Source: Streptomyces bicolor
Lineage (GTDB): Bacteria; Actinomycetota; Actinomycetes; Streptomycetales; Streptomycetaceae
Direction: 5' to 3'
NCBI RefSeq assembly: GCF_000719285.1
Contig: NZ_JOFS01000016.1
Coordinates: 62,001-126,000, forward strand
Length of the DNA stretch: 64,000 nt
Shown: positions 58,182-64,000 of the stretch, in pieces
Layout of the letters: every line of letters starts with the position of its first letter
Numbering within the stretch: position 1 is the stretch's first letter
The notes under the pieces: generated by a model
Database searches by the model: none
Told to the model about the DNA's origin: nothing
Seen by the model: only the letters and a program-made list of their open reading frames with translations
Position numbers and translations under genes: made by a program

Positions 58182-58689
58182 CGGGTCTGATTTCCGGCTA
58201 CCGCCGGGTGGCCTCTTGCCCCAGGTCGGCATCGGCACCGACATCCACGCCTTCGAGGAGGGCCGCGAACTGTGGTGCGCGGGCCTGAAGTGGGAGGGCG
58301 AGGGCCCCGGCCTCGCCGGCCACTCGGACGCGGACGTCGTCGCACACGCCGCCTGCAACGCCCTCTTCTCGGCGGCCGGCCTCGGCGACCTGGGGCAGCA
58401 CTTCGGCACCGGGCGCCCCGAGTGGTCGGGGGCCCCGGGCGTCGTACTCCTCACCGAGGCGGCCCGGATCGTACGCGAGGCGGGCTTCCGCATCGGCAAC
58501 ATCGCGGTCCAGGTGGTCGGCCCCCGCCCGAAGATCGGCAAGCGGCGCGACGAGGCGCAGAAGATCCTTTCGGAGGCGGCGGGCGCGCCGGTGTCGGTCT
58601 CGGGCGCGACCACCGACGGCCTCGGCTTCCCGGGACGCGACGAGGGGCTGATGGCGGTGGCGACGGCGCTGGTGGTGCGCGTCGGCTGA
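58171..58689 (+). CDS. ispF: IspF, 2-C-methyl-D-erythritol 2,4-cyclodiphosphate synthase
   Basis: Fifth step of the MEP pathway, forming the cyclodiphosphate. The 172 residues contain metal ligands in GTDIHAFE (Asp, His) and [20 protein letters not shown], and the C-terminal [15 protein letters not shown]. The start ATG lies inside the end of ispD. A small hairpin terminator follows the stop. Confidence 0.95.
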   Translation: MASDGSDFRLPPGGLLPQVGIGTDIHAFEEGRELWCAGLKWEGEGPGLAGHSDADVVAHAACNALFSAAGLGDLGQHFGTGRPEWSGAPGVVLLTEAARIVREAGFRIGNIAVQVVGPRPKIGKRRDEAQKILSEAAGAPVSVSGATTDGLGFPGRDEGLMAVATALVVRVG

Positions 58690-58703
58690 GCGGCGATCGA
58701 CAT

Positions 58704-58730
58704 GGGGGACGTCACGAATACGTCCCCCTT
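58704..58730 (+). terminator. terminator between ispF and cysS
   Basis: GGGGGACG (58704-58711) pairs with CGTCCCCC (58721-58728), followed by TT. Confidence 0.65.
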
Positions 58731-58765
58731 GAGCCGAAGGTCCCAGGGCACTCCCATACGCCTAC

Positions 58766-58780
58766 TACCCTGGTGTCGTG
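58766..58780 (+). promoter_or_regulatory. cysS -10 region at the start codon
   Basis: TACCCT (58766-58771) ends 6 bases before the GTG at 58778, predicting transcription from the first base of the start codon. No clear -35 was seen. Confidence 0.5.
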
Positions 58781-60175
58781 ACTATTCGCCTGTACGACAC
58801 CAGCGCCCGGCAGATCCGTGACTTCACCCCGCTCAAGCCGGGCTGTGTCTCGATCTACCTCTGTGGCGCCACCGTGCAGGCGGCCCCGCACATCGGGCAC
58901 ATCCGCTCCGGGCTCAACTTCGACATCATGCGCCGCTGGTTCGAGTACCGCGGCTATGACGTGACGTTCATCCGGAACGTCACGGACATCGACGACAAGA
59001 TCATCACCAAGGCCGCCGAGCAGGGCCGTCCGTGGTGGTCCATCGGGTACGAGAACGAGCGGGCGTTCAACGACGGCTACACCGCCCTCGGCTGCCTCCC
59101 GCCGACGTACGAGCCCCGCGCCACCGGCCATGTCACCGAGATGGTCGAGATGATGCAGGGCCTCATCGAGCGCGGACACGCCTACGAGGCGGACGGCAAC
59201 GTCTACTTCGACGTGCGGTCCTTCCCGGGATACCTGGAGCTGTCGCGGCAGGAGCTGGACAACCTCCTGCAGCCGTCCGGCGAGGGCGAGACCGGCAAGC
59301 GCGACCCGCGCGACTTCGCCATGTGGAAGTCGGCCAAGCCCGGCGAGCCGACCTGGGCGACGCCGTGGGGCCCCGGGCGCCCCGGCTGGCACCTGGAGTG
59401 CTCGGCCATGGCGCACAAATACCTCGGCACCGCCTTCGACATCCACGGCGGCGGTCTCGACCTGATCTTCCCGCACCACGAGAACGAGATCGCCCAGGCC
59501 AAGGCCTACGGCGACGAGTTCGCCCGGTACTGGGTGCACAACGCCTGGGTCACCATGGCCGGCGACAAGATGTCGAAGTCGCTCGGCAACAGCGTCCTGG
59601 TCAGCGAGATGGTCAAGGCATGGCGCCCGGTCGTCCTGCGCTACTACCTCGGCACCCCGCACTACCGCTCGATGATCGAGTACAGCGAAGAGGCCCTGCG
59701 CGAAGCCGAATCCGCCTTCGCGCGCATCGAGGGCTTCGTGCAGCGCGTGGTGGAGAAGGCCGGAGTGGTCGAGCCGTCCGCCGAGGTGCCGCTCGCCTTC
59801 GCCGAGGCCATGGACGACGACCTGGGCGTCCCGCAGGCGCTGGCCGTCGTGCACACCACGGTCCGGCAGGGCAACTCCGCACTCGCCGCCGACGACAAGG
59901 AAGCCGCGGTGGCCCGCCTCGCCGAGGTCCGCGCCATGCTCGGCGTTCTCGGCCTGGACCCGCTCGACCCGCACTGGGCCGGCGAGACCGACCGCGGCGA
60001 GGACCTGCACGGCGTGGTCGACACCCTGGTCCGCATGGTCCTCGACCAGCGCGAGGCGGCCCGCTCCCGCAAGGACTGGGCGACGGCGGACGCCATCCGC
60101 GACCAGCTCAACCAGTCGGGCCTCGTCATCGAGGACGGCCCGCAGGGCCCGCGCTGGAGTCTCGGCCCGCGCTGA
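58778..60175 (+). CDS. cysS: cysteinyl-tRNA synthetase
   Basis: Class I synthetase of 465 residues charging tRNA-Cys. The HIGH motif appears as [10 protein letters not shown], the KMSKS loop as DKMSKSLGN, the zinc site as LCGAT (Cys), WHLECSAM (Cys) and [10 protein letters not shown] (His). The C-terminal DALR-type helical domain is present. The GTG start is supported by the -10 just upstream. Cys is the amino acid sensed by the leader peptide at 8846, but no such peptide was seen here. Confidence 0.95.
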   Translation: MTIRLYDTSARQIRDFTPLKPGCVSIYLCGATVQAAPHIGHIRSGLNFDIMRRWFEYRGYDVTFIRNVTDIDDKIITKAAEQGRPWWSIGYENERAFNDGYTALGCLPPTYEPRATGHVTEMVEMMQGLIERGHAYEADGNVYFDVRSFPGYLELSRQELDNLLQPSGEGETGKRDPRDFAMWKSAKPGEPTWATPWGPGRPGWHLECSAMAHKYLGTAFDIHGGGLDLIFPHHENEIAQAKAYGDEFARYWVHNAWVTMAGDKMSKSLGNSVLVSEMVKAWRPVVLRYYLGTPHYRSMIEYSEEALREAESAFARIEGFVQRVVEKAGVVEPSAEVPLAFAEAMDDDLGVPQALAVVHTTVRQGNSALAADDKEAAVARLAEVRAMLGVLGLDPLDPHWAGETDRGEDLHGVVDTLVRMVLDQREAARSRKDWATADAIRDQLNQSGLVIEDGPQGPRWSLGPR

Positions 60176-60201
60176 CCGGGCACACGCAACCGAAGATCGA
60201 T

Positions 60202-60229
60202 TGTGCCGCCCGGCCATCCGGGCGGCACA
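60202..60229 (+). terminator. terminator after cysS
   Basis: A 12-pair perfect stem with a CCAT loop (60202-60213 with 60218-60229), 27 bases past the cysS stop. Confidence 0.75.
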
Positions 60230-60274
60230 CTGCATAGACGTACGTACGAACGCCTCACGACAGACAGGTAGGTC

Positions 60275-61216
60275 ATGGCAGCCAACAACCGCCGCATGTC
60301 CGGCAAGAAGGGCGCGCAGGTCGGCAGTGGCGGCCAGCGGCGCAAGGGGCTGGAGGGCAAGGGCCCGACCCCGCCCGCCGAGATGCGCAAGGGGCACAAG
60401 AAGAATCGCATCGCCACCGCCAAGGCGAAGCAGACCGCGCGCCGTCCCGCGCCGCGGGGCCGCGGCGGCAAGGGCACGTCCGAGCTGGTCGTCGGCCGTA
60501 ACCCGGTCGTGGAGGCACTGCGCGAGGGCGTCCCGGCCTCCACGCTCTACGTCCAGCAGTTCATCGACAACGACGAGCGCGTCCGCGAGGCACTCCAGCT
60601 CGCCGCCGAGCGCGGCGGCATCAACCTCATGGAGGCCCCGCGCCCCGAGCTGGACCGCATGACGAACGGCCTCAACCACCAGGGCCTCGTCCTCCAGGTC
60701 CCGCCCTACGAGTACGCGCACCCCGAGGACCTCGTCGGCGCTGCCGCCGACGCGGGGGAGGACCCGCTCATCGTCGCCCTCGACGGCGTGACGGATCCGC
60801 GCAACCTGGGCGCCGTCGTCCGCTCGGTCTCCGCCTTCGGCGGCCACGGGGTCGTCGTACCGGAGCGACGCGCGGCGGGCATGACGGCCGGCGCCTGGAA
60901 GACATCGGCCGGCACGGCGGCCCGCACACCGGTCGCCCGCGCCACGAACCTGACCCGCGCCCTGGAGTCGTACAAGAAGGCGGGCATCGTGGTCGTCGGT
61001 CTGACCGCCGACGGCGAGGCCGAACTCGGCGACCTGGAGGCCCTGGAGGGCCCGGTGGTGATCGTGGTCGGCAGCGAGGGGAAGGGCCTGTCGCGCCTGG
61101 TCGGGGAGACGTGCGACTTCCGCGTGCGGATCCCCATGCCCGGCGGAGCGGAGTCGCTGAACGCCGGTGTGGCGGCGGGCATCGTCCTGTACGAGGCGGC
61201 CCGCCGACGCGTCTGA
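60275..61216 (+). CDS. rlmB: RlmB-type 23S rRNA (guanosine-2'-O-)-methyltransferase
   Basis: SpoU/TrmH-family SPOUT methyltransferase, 313 residues. A long basic, disordered N-terminal extension (about residues 1-65: [15 protein letters not shown]...) precedes the substrate-binding domain ([22 protein letters not shown]) and the knotted catalytic domain with motif 1 ([13 protein letters not shown]), motif 2 ([13 protein letters not shown]) and motif 3 ([18 protein letters not shown]). Methylation at G2251 is the RlmB default; the exact site is not proven by sequence. Confidence 0.9.
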   Translation: MAANNRRMSGKKGAQVGSGGQRRKGLEGKGPTPPAEMRKGHKKNRIATAKAKQTARRPAPRGRGGKGTSELVVGRNPVVEALREGVPASTLYVQQFIDNDERVREALQLAAERGGINLMEAPRPELDRMTNGLNHQGLVLQVPPYEYAHPEDLVGAAADAGEDPLIVALDGVTDPRNLGAVVRSVSAFGGHGVVVPERRAAGMTAGAWKTSAGTAARTPVARATNLTRALESYKKAGIVVVGLTADGEAELGDLEALEGPVVIVVGSEGKGLSRLVGETCDFRVRIPMPGGAESLNAGVAAGIVLYEAARRRV

Positions 61217-61369
61217 ACAGACCTCGGAACCCGACACCTGAACAGGCATCCGTGGCATCACCCGTGCGGGTTAATTCTGGTGACAGTGGTGCGACCTGCG
61301 CATCTTTGACGGGGTCCGGACAGATCGGACCGGTCAAGGCAGTGTCCTAACGTCACGTCACTCGGTTAG

Positions 61370-63013
61370 TTGAGTGTGGACACCAGAACACCCCGCACAC
61401 CCACGGGGGACCGCTCGTCGGGATTCGACGACGCTCCCGCGCTGAGCATGGTGAAGGTGCCGAGCGATCCGGCGCAGATCATCGTCAATCACGCGAGTTT
61501 CCGCGTGCTGTTGGGCGCGTCGACCGGGCGCACCAAATCCCTGCGGATCGCACGGCACTTGAGCGCCACCGAGGACACCGCCCGCATCCCCGTCGTGGGC
61601 GCGGCCGGCAGAGCGGGCGCGGCCACCGGCCCCCGCCGCCGGGTCGCCGTCTGGAACGGCACGTCCGCGCCCGACGACACCGGCGCCCACCGCCTGCTCC
61701 AGGCCGTGCGGGACGGCAGCGTCCGCCACGGCGACGAACCGGTCCCCGCAGGGGCCACCCAGGTCATCCCGCGCGTGGAGGTGGGCGGCGGCTATGACGG
61801 GGGCTACGACGACGCGTTGACGCAGACGGTCGAAACACCGACCGTCGGCGCGCAGCGCACCCACGAGTCGATGGAGACCCGCCTCCTGCCGAGCATGCGC
61901 ACGGTGGAGAGCGCATACGACGAGGAACTCGCGTACGGCGCCGAGGGCTTCGCCGAGGACTACGAAGGCGGGGCCGACGGTCCGGACGAGACCGGCACGC
62001 CACTCAAGCGCCTGGGCGACGACCCGGCACGGCACGCCTACTACCCCGGCCGCCGGATGAACCTCGGCGTGGTACTCCTCCCCCTCCGCGTCTTCCTCGG
62101 CTTCATCTCCATCTACGCCGGCATGGGCAAGCTGTGCGACCCCGTCTACTTCGACGGCGGCAAGCGCGGCTCGATGGTGAAGTGGCTCAACACCCTGCAC
62201 CCCTGGGAAGTCGCCGAGCCCCTGCGCCAGTTCGCCCTCGAACACCCCGTCGGCTCCGGCCTGGTCATCGCCTTCTTCCAGGTCATCGTGGGCGTCCTCA
62301 CGGTCCTGGGCTGCTGGCAACGAGTGGCCGCGGTCGTCGGAGCGCTGCTGTCCGCCGCACTCCTGGTCACCGTCAGCTGGAAGAGCGTCCCGGTCTACGA
62401 CGCCCCCGACATCATCTACCTGGCGGCGTGGTCCCCCCTGATCATCGCCGGCGCCCCCGTCTACTCGATCGACGGCCGCCTGGCCGGCATGGCCTGGCGC
62501 CGTCTCGGCCCGCGCTCGGACATCTGGGAGCTGCGCCGCTACGTCCTTCGCCGAGGCGCCCTGATCACGGCGATCGTCACGGGCCTCACCCTCCTCGTCG
62601 GCTCCCTGCTCGGCGGTGCGGTCCGCGACGCCGACCGCGTCGTGGTCCCCGGCCCCGGCGAGGCCCCGCGCAACGAACTCCCCGGCTCCCCGCTCCCGCA
62701 GGAGCCCGACCAGCGCGAGAGGACGCCGTCCGCCTCCAACTCGCCCACCCAGGGCGCCACGTCGGGAACGGCCGCCCCGTCGGGCGCCGCGACGACGCCG
62801 GGCGCCACGAGCGACACGGGCACGACCGGCGCCGGTACGCCCAGCCAGACCCAGGGCACGGCGGGCCAGGCCCCACCCCAGCAGTCCACCCCGGCCGACG
62901 AGGCCCCCAGCACCAGCACCGGCCCCACGTCCGGAGGCCCCACCTCCGGCGGCGGCTCCACCGGCGGCTCCGGCGACGGAGAACCCGGCCTGGTGGGCGG
63001 CTTGTTGGGGTAG
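61370..63013 (+). CDS. DoxX-family membrane protein with long disordered flanks
   Basis: A 547-residue protein. Residues 1 to about 225 are hydrophilic and acidic. A membrane domain of about four to five helices follows (LGVVLLPLRVFLGFISIYAGMGKL, GSGLVIAFFQVIVGVLTVLGC, AAVVGALLSAALLVTVSW, then a separate helix ITAIVTGLTLLVGSLLGG). The C-terminus is an external Ser/Thr/Pro/Gly tail. DoxX relatives act in quinol or sulfur redox chemistry, but the role here is unknown. The start is TTG 61370 or GTG 61376; neither has a strong ribosome site. Confidence 0.8.
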   Translation: MSVDTRTPRTPTGDRSSGFDDAPALSMVKVPSDPAQIIVNHASFRVLLGASTGRTKSLRIARHLSATEDTARIPVVGAAGRAGAATGPRRRVAVWNGTSAPDDTGAHRLLQAVRDGSVRHGDEPVPAGATQVIPRVEVGGGYDGGYDDALTQTVETPTVGAQRTHESMETRLLPSMRTVESAYDEELAYGAEGFAEDYEGGADGPDETGTPLKRLGDDPARHAYYPGRRMNLGVVLLPLRVFLGFISIYAGMGKLCDPVYFDGGKRGSMVKWLNTLHPWEVAEPLRQFALEHPVGSGLVIAFFQVIVGVLTVLGCWQRVAAVVGALLSAALLVTVSWKSVPVYDAPDIIYLAAWSPLIIAGAPVYSIDGRLAGMAWRRLGPRSDIWELRRYVLRRGALITAIVTGLTLLVGSLLGGAVRDADRVVVPGPGEAPRNELPGSPLPQEPDQRERTPSASNSPTQGATSGTAAPSGAATTPGATSDTGTTGAGTPSQTQGTAGQAPPQQSTPADEAPSTSTGPTSGGPTSGGGSTGGSGDGEPGLVGGLLG

Positions 63014-63033
63014 ACGGGCCGAGTGCGACGAAA

Positions 63034-63069
63034 AAGGGCCCCTGGACGCGGTGACGTCCGGGGGCCCTT
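63034..63069 (+). terminator. terminator after the DoxX-family gene
   Basis: AAGGGCCCC pairs with GGGGCCCTT (63061-63069), continued inside by GGACG/CGTCC with one unpaired base on each side. Confidence 0.8.
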
Positions 63070-63391
63070 CGCCGTGGAGGCTGTACGGCGATGGAGGCGC
63101 CGCCTGATTGTCAGTTGCCCGGCGTGGGGGCTGGGCGGGGGTGGGTGCGCGGCCCGGCGCGACGGGGTGCCGCTGCGCCCACCCGTGCCGCCCCAGCGGC
63201 ACGACTGCCCGCACCTAGGGCAGGGAGGCCGGAAGGACGTGTACCCCCGGCCCGGCCCCGACCCACAACCCACCCGCAGGCGCTACGCGCACCCCACCGG
63301 ACAGTAACGGGCCGCCGCAGGCATCACACGCGCACCCCCACCGAACCCGCAGAGGCGCCACAGCCCGAACGACGGTCCCCCCGCGGAGCGC
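63070..63391. other. intergenic stretch without a gene
   Basis: A very GC-rich gap of about 320 bases. It contains short repeats and inverted pieces such as GTGCCGC...GCGGCAC typical of Streptomyces intergenic DNA. I see no coding sequence, RNA gene or strong promoter. Confidence 0.5.
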
Positions 63392-64000
63392 TCAGCGCCC
63401 CAGCGCCGCCAGTTCCTTCGCCGCCTCCGTCAGGTCCTTCGCCGTGTCGATGGCACGCCAGTACGCGCCCTGCGGGATCGGGAACCCGGCCAGCCGGTTC
63501 TCTCGGGCGAGATGGGGGAACGTCGTGCGCTCGTGGTCGCCGCGTTCGGGGAGAAGCGAGGCGAACTCGGGGGAGAAGACGTAGACACCCGCGTTGATCT
63601 CGAAGGTCGACGGCGGCGCCTCGATGAAGTCGGTGATGTGCCCGAAGCCGTCCGTCTGGACCGCACCCCACGGGAGACGTGGACGGGCCAGCGCGAGCGT
63701 CGCGACGGCGTCGCGCTCGGTGTGGAAGTCCGCCATGTCCCGCAGCGAGAACCGCGTCCAGATGTCCCCGTTGGTGGCGTACCAGGGCCGGTCCGGATGC
63801 GGCAGATGCGCGGCCGCGTACTTCAGACCACCGCCCCTGCCGAGCGGCTCCGTCTCGACGACGGTGGTCACCCGCACCGGCAGCTCGGCCGACTTCAGCC
63901 AGTCCTGCAGCACCTCGGCGAGGTGACCGCAGCTGACCACCACATCCGTCACACCCTCCTCGGCGAGCCAGGCAAGCTGATGGCCGATGATCGGCGTCCC
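63392..64000 (-). CDS. NDP-sugar pyrophosphorylase (nucleotidyltransferase), N-terminus outside window
   Basis: The last 200 or so residues of a sugar-1-phosphate nucleotidyltransferase. Visible are PIIGHQLAWLAEEGV at the right edge, the TEPLGRGGGLKYAA loop, TNGDIWTRF with the metal-binding Asp of the NGD motif, and FEINAGVYVFSPE. It makes an NDP-sugar such as GDP-mannose or a deoxysugar precursor; the nucleotide-binding GGxGTRL loop lies outside, so the exact type is open. The C-terminus ends in a short helical tail without a hexapeptide-repeat domain. Confidence 0.85.
   Translation of the reverse strand, partial: GTPIIGHQLAWLAEEGVTDVVVSCGHLAEVLQDWLKSAELPVRVTTVVETEPLGRGGGLKYAAAHLPHPDRPWYATNGDIWTRFSLRDMADFHTERDAVATLALARPRLPWGAVQTDGFGHITDFIEAPPSTFEINAGVYVFSPEFASLLPERGDHERTTFPHLARENRLAGFPIPQGAYWRAIDTAKDLTEAAKELAALGR

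Noticed and set aside
58712..61261. 849-codon minus-strand frame opposite cysS and rlmB
   Set aside because: Typical high-GC shadow frame; the plus strand encodes complete synthetase and methyltransferase domains.
63070..63391. Short frames in the terminal intergenic gap
   Set aside because: Pro/Arg/Gly-rich in every frame, no ribosome site and no motif; looks like repeat-rich non-coding DNA.

Overview
The window is high-GC DNA typical of Streptomyces. Coding is GC3-rich with many GTG starts, and gene content and order match the chromosomal core around glnR, the dev genes, mshA and phoRP of the Streptomyces coelicolor type. This call rests on recognised protein families and remembered gene order, not on a database search.

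Region by region. 0-5 kb (minus strand): a partial CssR-like response regulator, a small protein, an HtrA-type protease, a beta-lactamase-like lipoprotein, a LacI regulator and the nitrogen regulator GlnR. 5-11 kb: a hydrolase, a MoaD/ThiS-like carrier and a membrane protein; then a cysteine-codon leader peptide with its own promoter ahead of a thiosulfate sulfurtransferase/DUF1416 pair, and small conserved genes. 11-14 kb: an operon of three related single-pass membrane proteins. 14-19 kb: a 32-residue membrane protein, a nitrobindin-like protein, the nickel regulator Nur, a YgfZ-like protein, D-tyrosyl-tRNA deacylase, the c-di-GMP-responsive anti-sigma factor RsiG (AmfC) and an Eis-like acetyltransferase.

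19-27 kb holds the developmental devE-devA-devB locus, enlarged. Two copies of a unit (small membrane protein diverging from a DevA-type GntR regulator) are followed by the HAD phosphatase DevB. Then come a third DevA-type regulator, a protein with two fused aminoglycoside-phosphotransferase-like kinase domains, and a membrane-anchored protein that carries the DevA-type sensor domain without the DNA-binding part. This is the most interesting stretch. A TetR regulator and a HelD-like helicase with an operator over its promoter follow.

30-36 kb is an accessory stretch of redox and glyoxalase-like genes with a SoxR-type operator, a decayed TmrB-like gene and a transposase scrap. 36-38.6 kb is a conserved HTH regulator / HbhA-like / DUF2516 trio. 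38.8-52 kb holds a receiver-SpoIIE phosphatase, an NlpC/P60 hydrolase, mycothiol biosynthesis (mshA), phosphoglycerate mutase, an MFS transporter, a TPR protein, two nickel-binding-type DUF4242 proteins and a cysteine-rich mini-protein. 52-64 kb is core: phoU facing phoR-phoP, a lipoprotein, carD, ispD-ispF, cysS, rlmB, a DoxX-type membrane protein and a partial nucleotidyltransferase.

A recurring feature is a -10-like hexamer ending 6-7 bases before the start codon (nur, ygfZ-like, eis-like, devE, devA, helD-like, gpmA, phoR, cysS, the leader peptide and others), which predicts many leaderless transcripts. No rRNA, tRNA, CRISPR array or intact insertion sequence was seen.
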